A DNA stretch of 64,000 nt from Bacillota bacterium (GCA_030057555.1 JASGUU010000006.1:17198-81197); one strand, 5' to 3'. Positions 34,601 through 44,114 are shown, numbered from the stretch's first letter. Translations and numbers: made by a program. The notes: generated from the sequence alone by a model not told the origin.

Positions 34601-37600
34601 TCTGCGATTTCCCAGGTAAAACGGTGGCAGGCTGGGGTGGAAGAACGATTATTTCTCTCTTCAGGGAGCAGGCTGCCAGGACTCCCGACAACACGGCGGT
34701 CGTATTCGGTAAGGAGACTCTGAGTTATCGTCAGCTGGATGAGGCAACCGAACGTCTGGCTGTCCATCTGAGGCAGGGAGGTGCCGATCGCGGAAGCGTT
34801 GTGGGCATCATGGTCAAGCGAAGCATGATGATGCCGATAGGCGCACTGGCTGCATTGAAAACGGGTGCGGCCTATCTGCCTCTTGATCCCGGCTATCCTG
34901 CCGACCGCCTGCAGTATATGCTCGAGGACGCAAATGCAAAGTTGCTGATCTGTGACAGCGACCTGTTGGACCGTGTACCGGAGTATTCCGGCTTTATCGT
35001 GGACAGCGCCAGCGTAGATACCCTTCCTGCTGTAGAAGCGCTGGAAGATCTCTCGCGTCCGGAGGATCTCTTCATCCTGCTTTACACCTCCGGCACCACC
35101 GGCAAGCCCAAGGGCGTCATGCTGACCAACGCCAATATGGCGAATTACCTTCACTTCTACGCGGACAGCTATGAGCTTGGCGAAAGCGACAATATTACTG
35201 CCTATGCCAGTTTCGGCTTTGATGCGCACATGATGGATTTGTATCCCACCCTGCTCAGGGGGGCCTGCCTCCATATCCTGCCGGAGGAAATGCGTCTGGA
35301 TCTGCCGGGCATTCGCAGGTATTTTGAAGAGAATAAAATCACCGTGGCATTTTTGACCACACAGCTGGGCAGGCAGTTTGCTGAAAGCATCTACGTTCCC
35401 ACACTGCGCGCCCTGTCGGTGGGCGGCGAAGCGCTGGTGCCGCTGGAGCCGCCGGAATATGCCCTGTTTAATCTCTACGGCCCCACGGAATGTGCGATTG
35501 CCTGTACCCGACAGCAGGTCGACAGGCTCTATGATCGTGTTCCCATCGGCAGGGCCACCTACAACACAGCTCTCTATGTGGTGGATGGACGGGGCCGGCT
35601 GGCGCCTGTGGGTGTTCCCGGAGAACTCTATATCTCCGGTGTACAGGTAGCGGATGGCTATCTGAACCGCCCTGACCTGACCGCAGAGAAATTCATTCGT
35701 AATCCCTTCACCGACGAGCCGCTCTATGAACGGGTGTACAAGAGCGGCGATGTGGTGCGCTTCCTGCCGGACGGTGCGATCGACTTCGTTGGCAGGCGTG
35801 ACTTCCAGGTGAAGATCCGCGGCTTCCGCGTAGAACTGACAGAGATTGAGGGCCGCATCCGCGCGTTTGAAGGCATCAGGGATGCAGCGGTCATCGCCCA
35901 GGACGATGCCGGCGGCGGCAAGCGTGTGGTGGCCTATGTAGTTTCCGATAAACCAGTGGACATCAAGGCCATGAATGCCTTCATCGAAGATGAGCTGCCC
36001 GCCTACATGGTGCCCTCTGCCACCATGCAGATCGAGCGCATTCCGCTGAACCAGAACGGCAAGGTCAATCGCCGTGAACTGCCGCGCATTCAGCTGCAGG
36101 TGGAAGAGATTGTCGCACCGAGAAACGAAGAGGAAAAGGCCATTTTTGACGCAGTTGTGTCAGTGCTGAAGCATGAGGATTTCGGCGTGACCACGGACCT
36201 GATGTATGCAGGGTTGAACTCTCTCTCTGCCATCAAGGCCGCGGCACGGATCACGGAAAACACCGGTAGAGATCTGCGCACTGCTGATCTCATGCGGGAA
36301 AAGACCATTGAAAAAATCGCTCTGCTGATGGCTGACAGCGGCGACTATCAGATCAGGACCTATGACAGGCAGGCCTGGTATCCGCTGACGCAGAACCAGA
36401 TGGGCCTGTATTTCGCCTGCGTGAAGGATCCCGGCACGCTGGTGTATAACATTCCTGTTGAGCTGTCCTTTGGCAGCGGCGTGGAGCCGGAAAGACTGCA
36501 CAGCGCCATCCTGCGGGTGATTGAAGCCCATCCCTATATCAAGACCCGCTTCTCCATGCGGGACAATGAGCCGGTACAACTGCGTCTGGACGACGCTGAG
36601 ACAGAGATACCGGTGATACACTGCACGGCGGAAGAATATGCCAGCCGCAGGGCCGCGTTCGTGCGCCCCTTCTCCTTCTTCGAAGGGGCGCTGTTCCGCA
36701 TGGAAATCTGCGTGCTGCCCGATGCCGTGAAGCTGCTCGTGGATTTCCATCACATGATTTTTGACGGCGGCTCCATGGATATTTTCCTGCACGATCTGGC
36801 CGCGGCTTACGAAGGCGCCCGGATTGCGGCGGAAAGCTTCACCAGCTTTGACCTCGCGCTGCTGGAGCAGGAAAAGACCAGTGGCAGTGCCTGGGCAGAG
36901 GATAAGGCTTTCTTCCAGCAGCGGCTGGGCGATGGAGAAGGCGCCACCGTATTCCCTGCTGACAAAAAGAGTGATGTCCCCGGTGTGCCCCGGTCAGTGA
37001 AAGCCACTGTAGCCAAAAGCAGCGTGGAGCAGGCCATCAAGGGCATGGGCCTTACAGCCTCGAATCTCTTCCTGGCTGCAAGCATGCTGGTTTCCGGGCG
37101 CTTTGCCTCTGCGAAGGATGTGCGGATCGCTGCCATCAGCAACGGTCGTGAGGGAGCTCATGTGCAGCGCAATTTCGGCATGCTGGTCAAAACACTGCCC
37201 ATGGTCATGACGATTGACCCGGCTGCGACTGCCGCCGCCTACCTGGCTGGCGTGCAGCAGGAAATGAATGAGGTGCTGGCACATCAGGCCTATTCCTACC
37301 TGCAGGCGGCGTCGGATTACGGCTACCATGCCGAGATGCTCTATGCCTATCAGGGCGGTGTCGTTTCTCATTATGAAGTGGGCGACAGCCCTGTCAGCAT
37401 GCGCCCCCTCAGCCTGAACAGCGCCAAATTCCCCATTTCCGTCAACATTCAGGAAAACGATACGGACTTCATCGTGGAAGCGGAATACGACGATGCCGTG
37501 TTTAACGCCTCTACCATGCGCACGCTGGCAGCATGTATCGCCCATACCGCCGGCATGCTGGTCCGCAATCCGGACGCGCCTGTCGGCAGCCTTTCGATCT

Positions 37601-40600
37601 CTACCCCGGAGCAGCTGGCGCTGGTGAATTCCTTCAGCCCCCAGCTTCCCGCCAGGCCGGTCGGCGGACTGCATCAGCTCTTTGAGCGCTGGGCCGGCCA
37701 GACACCGGATGCTCCGGCTCTGATGGCGTCGGATGCCGTTCTCAGCTTCGCCGAGCTGAACCGGCGTGCCAATCGGCTGGCACACAGCCTGCTGGCTCTG
37801 GGCGTCAGGCGTGAGGATCGCGTGGCTTTTATGCTGGGGCGTGACAGCCGCATCCTGGTGTCCATGCTGGGCATTATCAAGGCCGGCTGCGCCTATATTC
37901 CCGTGGATCCGGACTACCCCCGGGAGCGTGTCGAGCATGTGCTGGAGGACAGCCAGGCCCGCTTCATTCTGACGGACGGTCCTTCTTCTTTGACGAACAG
38001 TCTGGATATAAACGCATTGTTGGCGAACGAAAATACGCGCAATCCGAATCTGCCCGTACGTCAGGAGCAGCTCTGCTACATCATCTATACCTCAGGTTCC
38101 ACCGGAAAGCCCAAGGGCGTGATGCTCTCCCACGGCGGCATCATCAACTATGTGCTCGATGATGAGCAGAACCGCCATGTGCGGGCGCTGGTGGAGCAGC
38201 GCTGCACCATGTGCTCGGTGACCACGGTCAGTTTTGACATGTTCCTGAAGGAAGCCTTCACCACGCTGATGAATGGCCTGACACTGGTGCTGGCTGACGA
38301 TGAGGAAGCCAGGAACCCGGATCGGCTGGCTGCCCTGTTTGCGCGCACGGGCGCCAATGCCTTCAATGCTACACCGTCCCGTATGCTGCAGTATATGGAA
38401 CTGCCTGCCATGAAGGAGGCACTGGCGAAGTGTCGGGTCATCATGGCAGGTGGTGAGGCGTATCCCCCTGTCTTGTATCGAAAGCTGCGCGAAGTGACCG
38501 ACGCGGTGCTGATTAATACCTATGGTCCGACCGAAATCACGGTATCTTCCAACGGAAAACTGCTCACGAGCGAAGTCATTACCATCGGTGCGCCGCTGCG
38601 CGGCGTGGTGGAGCAGGTGATGGATATCTATGGCCAGCCCCTGCCGGCAGGCTTTATCGGTGAACTGTGGATTGCAGGCTATGGTGTGGCACGGGGCTAC
38701 TTTGGCAATCCCGAAATGACCGCCGAACGCTTTGTGGAATACGATGGACAGCGCTGGTACAAATCCGGTGATCTCGCCAGATGGACGGAGGATGGCGAAA
38801 TCGTCGTTCTGGGCAGAAATGACGGGCAGATCAAGCTGCGCGGCCTGCGCATTGAACTGGGTGAAATCGAAAATACGCTGAACGCGGTGGACGCTGTGCG
38901 TTCCTGCGCTGTCCTGGTGCAGAAGCTGCACGGACAGGAGCATCTCTGTGCCTACTATACCGCCACGCGTGAACTGCCCGCGGAAGAACTGCGTGAGACC
39001 CTGCTAAAGACCCTCACGAAATACATGGTGCCCACTGCCTATCTGCAGCTGGATGAAATGCCCCTGACTCCCAACGGCAAGATCGACCGCAAACGTCTCA
39101 CGGACGCCAGACTGATGCAGCGTCAGGAATACCAGGCTCCTGCCAATGAGGCAGAGCAGACCTACTGCGATATCTTTGCCGGCATTCTGCACCTGGAACG
39201 CGTGGGGGCAACGGACAATTTCTTTGATCTCGGTGGTACTTCGCTGCTGGTGACGCAGGTGACCATCGATGCCGCACAAAAAGGCATCGGACTGAGCTAT
39301 GGCGATGTCTTTGCCAATCCCACTCCCAGAGAACTGGCTGCCATCCGCCAGCAGGCGGAGCCGTCGCATGAGCAGGATGAGATTGCGGATTATGATTACG
39401 CGCCCATCCAGCAGCTGCTGGAGGAAAACAGCATCGAAGCCCTGCGGGGCGGCAGGCTGCGTGAGCTGGGGAATGTCTGTATCACAGGTGCCAGCGGTTT
39501 CCTGGGCATCCATGTCCTGCGTGCCTATCTGCAGATGGAGAAGGGAACAGCCTTCTGTGTCGTCCGCGGCAGAAAGAACCTGGGCGCCGAAAAGCGGCTC
39601 AGGAGCATGCTCGCCTACTATTTCGGCGGAGACACGCTGAAGATCAATGGCAAGCCCTTTCTGAACGCGATGGATGAATTATTCTCCAGCCGCATTGTGG
39701 TGATTGACGGCAGCATCACGGATGAGTCCCTGTATCAGGAACTTGACCGGCTGCCCATTGATACCTATATCAACTGTGCCGCCAACGTGAAACACTTCTC
39801 CGCTGGTACGGATATTGAGGACATTAACTACGGCGGCGTCAAGCTGGCGCTGGACTTCTGCCGCCGGAAGAAATGCCGTTTTGTGCAGGTGTCCACCGCC
39901 AGCATCGCCGGCATGAGCATCAATGGCAGACCGGATGAAACGCTCCTTCTGAGTGAGCGGATGCTCTATTTTGGCCAGGATCTTTCCAACAAGTATGCCC
40001 GCAGCAAATTCCTGGCGGAGCGTGCCGTGCTCCAGTCTGCGCTAGAGGGTGTGGATGTGAAGATCATGCGCGTGGGCAACCTGATGGCCCGCGATGCGGA
40101 TGGGGAATTCCAGATCAATTTTACGACCAACAACTTCCTCGGCCGGCTCAAGGCATACAGTCTCATTGGCAGGATTCCCTATGAAGCCATGGGCATGAAT
40201 ACGGAATTTGCGCCCATTGATTTCACTGCCGTGGCGGTGCTGCTGCTGGCGAAAACGCCCGCAGCGTGCCGCGTGTTCCATCCCTACAACGATCATCATA
40301 TCTTCCTGGGCGATGCCATCGAGGTTATGCGCCGACGGGGCCTGGACATTAAACCCTGTGAGACGGAGGAATATGAGCGCTGCTTTGGCGAGGCCATGCG
40401 GGATCCCGCCAGGGCGCGTTATCTCAATTCGCTGATCGCCTACAGCGAGCATGGCAAGCGCATCGTGCCCATCAGGTCCAGCAACAGCTACACCTCTCAG
40501 GTGCTGCTGCGTCAGGGCTTTAAGTGGCCCATCACGTCCGATGCCTATCTGGATCGCTTCTTTGCCATGATGGAAGGCCTCGGTTTCTTCGATCAGGATT

Positions 40601-40620
40601 CTGAAATTGGGATGGAGTAA
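31660..40620 (+). CDS. Three-module nonribosomal peptide synthetase with reductive release, A-T-C-A-T-C-A-T-R
   Basis: The 2986-residue enzyme starts at ATG 31660 (AAGGAG eight bases upstream; ATG 31639 lacks a site). Domains by residue: A1 10-475 (YTSGSTGNPKG; GKVDR), T1 with Ser510 (GGDSISAA), C1 about 556-990 (HHIIMDG 681-687), A2 about 998-1475 (YTSGTTGKPKG), T2 with Ser1521 (GLNSLSAIK), C2 about 1570-2000 (HHMIFDG 1697-1703), A3 about 2004-2485, T3 with Ser2528 (GGTSLLVT), and a reductase domain from about 2605 (TGASGFLG 2609-2616; YARSK 2779-2783). No epimerase, methylase or thioesterase is present. It should join three units and release an aldehyde or alcohol with NAD(P)H. In A1 the residue aligned with PheA Asp235 is Ser (SFSFIAVV), unlike A2 (FDAHMM) and A3 (FDMFLK). 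Confidence 0.95.
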   Translation: MFLDLFARTVREYADKPALVFAGTPISYAGLDDESSRIASCLMAGGIGRGDIVVIRLPRCREAVAAILGVMKSGAAVCVTEEGYPEERIDFVIRDTQARVVIDFNWLEQLPAAAKPVSFPEWQKDDPAIVVYTSGSTGNPKGVVNSQRALSLAVRGNTLGRTEHDTFLSVASFSFIAVVLEILTPLSLGGTIHIAGDNLRQDARALVDYIRQHGITTSFFPPQMARIILPQLENQLSSMVIGSDRVTNIYSDRVRLFNVYGSSETCGPLTSFQIDRAYPDVTPIGQAYAGSRVYILDDENHLLPEGEEGEICVSGQVALGYVNLPELTAERFIPNPWSESEDDKILFKTNDIGRINEHGQLEYVQRRDWMIKVRGYRVEPGEIEATIVRLTSADQAVVKGFENANGETSLFCVYTAEEALAPEAVTAAIRGFLPAYMMPAFLQQVDRLPVNANGKVDRQSILPPDAAKFRSAYQAPENDREAAICAAFQRVLGLDRVGTLEDFNLIGGDSISAAKVQTELEGMNLSASDILSLGTPQKLAARVKAGLTRAEKRDCWPLTFAERQMVVEQGMNPQSIAYNINFLAMEIAGEFDVARLEQALGAMLKRHAVLRSFYPMEKGEYVHRILDELDIPVVRRSCAREELPGILERENRPFDLAKPPLLRCQVFEHTPDLCTLHFCFHHIIMDGSGWPTFVDELFRLYHGETLPDLVFDHLDFAVWQAEHDDLTGQEAFFRDMFADGVPENEMPTHVKRPSELPEADEDMVATWSGALIKEAAGRLGVTQYAFLFGVLGMTLAKYCGSEDVVVGTAMSGRTLKEQEKMLGMFVNTLPVRLKPAGDTLLKDYLLQTAQTIRGVQANQTYPFERLVPMLAPDRNASRSPVFDVIFNYLQELPLPEIEGARAAYIPVKGQALQMDLVLEAVPEGPDFRFKLSYSRQLYDVAVVENFLEQFLVTLQRCCDDGDNQMLVDLVELPERQRQEILCDFPGKTVAGWGGRTIISLFREQAARTPDNTAVVFGKETLSYRQLDEATERLAVHLRQGGADRGSVVGIMVKRSMMMPIGALAALKTGAAYLPLDPGYPADRLQYMLEDANAKLLICDSDLLDRVPEYSGFIVDSASVDTLPAVEALEDLSRPEDLFILLYTSGTTGKPKGVMLTNANMANYLHFYADSYELGESDNITAYASFGFDAHMMDLYPTLLRGACLHILPEEMRLDLPGIRRYFEENKITVAFLTTQLGRQFAESIYVPTLRALSVGGEALVPLEPPEYALFNLYGPTECAIACTRQQVDRLYDRVPIGRATYNTALYVVDGRGRLAPVGVPGELYISGVQVADGYLNRPDLTAEKFIRNPFTDEPLYERVYKSGDVVRFLPDGAIDFVGRRDFQVKIRGFRVELTEIEGRIRAFEGIRDAAVIAQDDAGGGKRVVAYVVSDKPVDIKAMNAFIEDELPAYMVPSATMQIERIPLNQNGKVNRRELPRIQLQVEEIVAPRNEEEKAIFDAVVSVLKHEDFGVTTDLMYAGLNSLSAIKAAARITENTGRDLRTADLMREKTIEKIALLMADSGDYQIRTYDRQAWYPLTQNQMGLYFACVKDPGTLVYNIPVELSFGSGVEPERLHSAILRVIEAHPYIKTRFSMRDNEPVQLRLDDAETEIPVIHCTAEEYASRRAAFVRPFSFFEGALFRMEICVLPDAVKLLVDFHHMIFDGGSMDIFLHDLAAAYEGARIAAESFTSFDLALLEQEKTSGSAWAEDKAFFQQRLGDGEGATVFPADKKSDVPGVPRSVKATVAKSSVEQAIKGMGLTASNLFLAASMLVSGRFASAKDVRIAAISNGREGAHVQRNFGMLVKTLPMVMTIDPAATAAAYLAGVQQEMNEVLAHQAYSYLQAASDYGYHAEMLYAYQGGVVSHYEVGDSPVSMRPLSLNSAKFPISVNIQENDTDFIVEAEYDDAVFNASTMRTLAACIAHTAGMLVRNPDAPVGSLSISTPEQLALVNSFSPQLPARPVGGLHQLFERWAGQTPDAPALMASDAVLSFAELNRRANRLAHSLLALGVRREDRVAFMLGRDSRILVSMLGIIKAGCAYIPVDPDYPRERVEHVLEDSQARFILTDGPSSLTNSLDINALLANENTRNPNLPVRQEQLCYIIYTSGSTGKPKGVMLSHGGIINYVLDDEQNRHVRALVEQRCTMCSVTTVSFDMFLKEAFTTLMNGLTLVLADDEEARNPDRLAALFARTGANAFNATPSRMLQYMELPAMKEALAKCRVIMAGGEAYPPVLYRKLREVTDAVLINTYGPTEITVSSNGKLLTSEVITIGAPLRGVVEQVMDIYGQPLPAGFIGELWIAGYGVARGYFGNPEMTAERFVEYDGQRWYKSGDLARWTEDGEIVVLGRNDGQIKLRGLRIELGEIENTLNAVDAVRSCAVLVQKLHGQEHLCAYYTATRELPAEELRETLLKTLTKYMVPTAYLQLDEMPLTPNGKIDRKRLTDARLMQRQEYQAPANEAEQTYCDIFAGILHLERVGATDNFFDLGGTSLLVTQVTIDAAQKGIGLSYGDVFANPTPRELAAIRQQAEPSHEQDEIADYDYAPIQQLLEENSIEALRGGRLRELGNVCITGASGFLGIHVLRAYLQMEKGTAFCVVRGRKNLGAEKRLRSMLAYYFGGDTLKINGKPFLNAMDELFSSRIVVIDGSITDESLYQELDRLPIDTYINCAANVKHFSAGTDIEDINYGGVKLALDFCRRKKCRFVQVSTASIAGMSINGRPDETLLLSERMLYFGQDLSNKYARSKFLAERAVLQSALEGVDVKIMRVGNLMARDADGEFQINFTTNNFLGRLKAYSLIGRIPYEAMGMNTEFAPIDFTAVAVLLLAKTPAACRVFHPYNDHHIFLGDAIEVMRRRGLDIKPCETEEYERCFGEAMRDPARARYLNSLIAYSEHGKRIVPIRSSNSYTSQVLLRQGFKWPITSDAYLDRFFAMMEGLGFFDQDSEIGME

Positions 40621-42377
40621 TGGCCATGTATGAACGAAGCGGACAGATCATCCGGCAAAAGTTTGGGGAATATCTGCTGCCCACGGTACTGACCTCCATG
40701 GCGATTTCCATGGCTTCGGTGGTGGATGGCATCATCGTGGGCAGTCTGCTGGGTGATGTGGCACTGGCTGCCGTTGGCCTGTCCGGCCCGCTCATCTTCG
40801 GCATCAATCTTATTTATATGCTCTTTGCCGTCGGCGGGCTTAGCTGTGCTTCCGTCTCGCTGGGTAAACGTGATTTTGCCATGGCGAACCAGTACTTCAC
40901 CATGTCCGTCGGCGGAGGACTCGGCGCGATGGGCATCTTCCTGCTGGTGATGCAGATCATTCTGCACCCGCTCTGCTCCGGCCTCGCCGGCGGGGATCTG
41001 CAGCTGGCCGCCCTGACGGAGAGCTACCTGCGCCCGTTGCTGTTCACCGGTCCGGCACTGATGTTTTCCTCCGGCATGGCTGTGTTCATCCGGATGGACG
41101 GCAATCCCAAAGTCTCTGCTGTGATTGTGGTGATCGCCAACGCGGTCAATCTGGTGCTGGACTATGTTCTGATCCGCTTCTTGAACACCGGTATCGCCGG
41201 GGCAGGCCTGTCTACCGCACTGGGCTATGTGGCCGGTTCTGTCATTGTGATTCCCTATCTGCTGAACAAAAAGCGCAGTTTCCATTTTGTCCGCCCCGGG
41301 AAAGGCATCCTGAAAACCCTGCGTGATATCCTGAAGAGCGGCATGCCCAAGGCCGTCAGCCAGGTCTGCAATCTGCTGCGCTCTCTGGTGATCAACACCG
41401 TGATTGTCGCCAAACTGGGTTCCATCGGCATGTCCATCATGACGGTATGTACCAATATGCTGATGATCTCCAATATCTTTGAGGCCGGTATTGCGGACAC
41501 CCTGCTGCCCATTGTCGGCACGCTCTATGGCGAACGGGATTTCTTCGGTATCCGTCAGGCCATGATAACCGCCCGGCGTGTGCTGATGGTGACAAGTGCC
41601 GTGCTGGTGGCCTTTTTCCTGACGGCACCACAGCTGATGGGTATGCTCTTTGGCCTGACATCGCTGGAAGCGTTGGCTCTGCTCAAGCCTGCGCTGCGGC
41701 TGTTCGCGCTGTACCTTCCCTTTTCAGGTGCTTTACTGCTGCTGCAAAATTTCTATAACATCACCGAGCGCCAAAGTCTGGCCACCAGCCTGGTGGTGAT
41801 GGATGGCCTTGTGTTTGTGGTTCCCTTCGCATTGCTGCTGTCCGGCATCGAGGCCAATCTGCTCTGGCTGAGCAATGCCGCTTCCGGCGCATGTACGCTG
41901 CTAGTTCTGCTGCTCCTGGCCCGCCGCATCCAGAAAAAAGAAGACGTACAGGGATTGCTGATGATCCGCGAGAGGGACGACTACATCGACAGATTTGATT
42001 TTACGATCACGGCCAGCAGGGAAGAGGCTGTCCGACTGTCTGAGCGGGTTTTGGCTCTGGCGGAGAAAGCGACTGTTAACACCCGCCTGCTGAAGAGACT
42101 GGCGCTGGTGCTGGAAGAAATGACGCTCGCATCCGTTCACTATGCCCATGCAGACAGAAGCGGCCTGATTGACATCCTGGTCCATGTGACGGATAGAGAG
42201 GTGACTATCCTGATGCGCGATAATGGAAAACCCTTCAACCCCCTGGAGTATATTCCTGAAGAGAATGACGGCCTGATAACCGACAGCATCGGGCTGGTGA
42301 AAAAGCTGGCTTCACGCATGGAATACAGCCGTCAACTGGGGTTCAATACCAGCGTTCTGACCTTTAACATCCAATAA
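40620..42377 (+). CDS. MATE-family exporter fused to a GHKL/anti-sigma-type ATPase domain
   Basis: Residues 1-445 form a twelve-helix MATE transporter (VVDGIIVGSLLGDVALAAVG; GNPKVSAVIVVIANAVNLVL). After a linker, residues 455-585 resemble the RsbW-like HATPase domain: LALVLEEMTLASVHYAHA (N-box position, but the usual Asn is missing), MRDNGKPFNPLEY (Asp-Asn-Gly box), and TDSIGLVKKLASRMEY. MATE proteins alone are about 450 residues. The gene starts inside the NRPS stop (TAATG), so it is translationally coupled and most likely exports the peptide product. The extra domain could sense nucleotide or regulate transport; without the Asn, hydrolysis is doubtful. Confidence 0.85.
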   Translation: MAMYERSGQIIRQKFGEYLLPTVLTSMAISMASVVDGIIVGSLLGDVALAAVGLSGPLIFGINLIYMLFAVGGLSCASVSLGKRDFAMANQYFTMSVGGGLGAMGIFLLVMQIILHPLCSGLAGGDLQLAALTESYLRPLLFTGPALMFSSGMAVFIRMDGNPKVSAVIVVIANAVNLVLDYVLIRFLNTGIAGAGLSTALGYVAGSVIVIPYLLNKKRSFHFVRPGKGILKTLRDILKSGMPKAVSQVCNLLRSLVINTVIVAKLGSIGMSIMTVCTNMLMISNIFEAGIADTLLPIVGTLYGERDFFGIRQAMITARRVLMVTSAVLVAFFLTAPQLMGMLFGLTSLEALALLKPALRLFALYLPFSGALLLLQNFYNITERQSLATSLVVMDGLVFVVPFALLLSGIEANLLWLSNAASGACTLLVLLLLARRIQKKEDVQGLLMIRERDDYIDRFDFTITASREEAVRLSERVLALAEKATVNTRLLKRLALVLEEMTLASVHYAHADRSGLIDILVHVTDREVTILMRDNGKPFNPLEYIPEENDGLITDSIGLVKKLASRMEYSRQLGFNTSVLTFNIQ

Positions 42378-42434
42378 AGTGAAAAAAGATATCTTCCGCT
42401 CATAAGAAAACCATGAAACGCAGGAGAAATTGAT

Positions 42435-43811
42435 ATGGAATTCATTGACGCAAAAGAGGCGGCTGCTCTGGTGGCCGGTGCCGATCGGCGGGACAGGAAA
42501 GAGATTGAGGCTCTGGCGCAGCAGCGTCTTCATTTCCTGGTGGACTATGCGCGGGAGCATTCTCCCTACCTGAAGGAAAAATACGCGGATCTTCCTGATA
42601 ACTATGGTCTGGCGGATATTCCCATCTCCACCCGGGAAGAGATGACGCAGCAGTTTGATCGCTGGGTCTCAGATCCCGAGATCACGAGCGAAAAAGTGAA
42701 TGAATATCTGGCTGATTTTGAAAACCTGTTCACGCCGTTCCTCGGGAAGTACAGGGTCATCAGCACCTCCGGGACGACGGCGAAGCCGCTGCGCATCATC
42801 CGTGACAGCCGACACCTGGCTATTCATGATGCATTGATGGCCCAGCGCTATTTTGGCGGTCCCCTTCTGAAGGATGTGGAGGGACTCGATGAGCCGGATC
42901 TGAAACAGTGCGCCATCATCTCGCCCGGCGGCATGAATTCTTCCTATCTTTCCTTTGAACGTTTACGCAGAAGCTACAAGGCCCGCGGGATGGAGGACCG
43001 TACGCTTTTTTTGTCAACGCTTACGCCTCCGGAGGAAATGATCCTGAAACTGAACGCATTTCAGCCCGATATCATCGGCTGCTATCCTTCCGTGATCTAT
43101 TCTCTGGCCTTTGAGCAGCAGGCGGGCAGGCTCGATATTCATCCAAAGATCATCGGCTGTTCTGCAGAAAAGCTGCCTGAGGAAAACAGAAAATTCATCA
43201 GCGAGGTTTTCGGCTGTCCGGTAAATGACAATTACTGCAGTACCGAAGGCGGCGAGGTTGCCATGCTCTGTCCCAACGGTCATCTGCATGTAAACAGCGA
43301 CTGGGTCATCGTGGAGCCGGTAGATCGGGAAGACAATCCCGTGCCCTGCGGTGTCAAATCCGAAGGTATCCTGATGACCAATCTGGCCTGTCTGGTGCAG
43401 CCGGTGATTCGATATCATATGTCCGACAGCGTGATCATGCACGATGAGATCTGCGGCTGCGGTCTGAATACCCCCTGGATCGAAATTGAAGGCCGAGTGG
43501 AAGACGTTCTGGAGTTTGATCGCAACGGTACAGCGGTACGCATTCCGGGTTTTCTGTTTCAGGTGTGTACGGACGAATTCTCCGGATGTGATCACTGTCA
43601 GGTGATCCAGCGGGCCCCGGATGCCATCGAGATAAGAGCTTCAATTCAGCAGGGCTATGACCGAATCGAAACAGAGCAGAAGCTTCTTTTCGCTATTCGG
43701 AAGTTTCTGGAGGGCAACGGACTGCATTCCATCCGGATTGAACTGGTGGATAAGCCTCTCCAGCGAACCCGAAGCGGCAAACTCCGTATTGCGTTTAAAG
43801 ACTTTGTCTGA
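42435..43811 (+). CDS. PaaK/CapK-like acyl-adenylating enzyme
   Basis: The 458-residue protein belongs to the phenylacetate-CoA ligase-like branch of adenylate-forming enzymes: STSGTTAKPLRII near residue 115 (P-loop equivalent), DNYCSTEGGEVAML near 265, VIRYHMSDS near 325, and a C-terminal SGKLRIAF with the catalytic Lys. Such proteins activate a carboxylic acid as the acyl-AMP and pass it to CoA, a carrier protein or an amine. CAGGAG precedes the ATG. It lies 57 bp behind the MATE gene and ends the cluster. It may supply an acyl unit to the NRPS or modify its product; no free-standing carrier protein is seen. Confidence 0.82.
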   Translation: MEFIDAKEAAALVAGADRRDRKEIEALAQQRLHFLVDYAREHSPYLKEKYADLPDNYGLADIPISTREEMTQQFDRWVSDPEITSEKVNEYLADFENLFTPFLGKYRVISTSGTTAKPLRIIRDSRHLAIHDALMAQRYFGGPLLKDVEGLDEPDLKQCAIISPGGMNSSYLSFERLRRSYKARGMEDRTLFLSTLTPPEEMILKLNAFQPDIIGCYPSVIYSLAFEQQAGRLDIHPKIIGCSAEKLPEENRKFISEVFGCPVNDNYCSTEGGEVAMLCPNGHLHVNSDWVIVEPVDREDNPVPCGVKSEGILMTNLACLVQPVIRYHMSDSVIMHDEICGCGLNTPWIEIEGRVEDVLEFDRNGTAVRIPGFLFQVCTDEFSGCDHCQVIQRAPDAIEIRASIQQGYDRIETEQKLLFAIRKFLEGNGLHSIRIELVDKPLQRTRSGKLRIAFKDFV

Positions 43812-44073
43812 TCCGGACAAAAGCGACGCAGTGAGGGAGATCCCGCGTGACGAGCGAAATCCTCTACCGTGCCGGCTCGTCGATCGCGGGAGATCATAGC
43901 TCGAGGGCTTTTCACAGGCAAAGGGGGGTGTGGAGACAACGGTGCCACAGCCCTTTTGAGTGCGCCGGGTCTGGTGGACGGTTCCGGGCTGGCAGGCGTC
44001 GTGCCTTGGCCGCCAGGCCGGCAAGGCTGCACGTTGCATAACAGGACCGCGAGCATCAATTCGAGTAGTGCAC

Positions 44074-44114
44074 GGATATTCCGGTGATTCATGACATGAA
44101 TCACCGGAATATCC
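44074..44114. repeat. 41-bp near-perfect palindrome
   Basis: Arms of 20 bases, GGATATTCCGGTGATTCATG and its exact complement, flank a single central A. Pairing stops abruptly at both ends. On either strand the RNA would form a very stable hairpin; as DNA it is a symmetric dyad. It lies between convergent transcripts. No T tract follows, so it may be a strong two-way transcription block, a protein site or a mobile-element trace. Confidence 0.8.
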
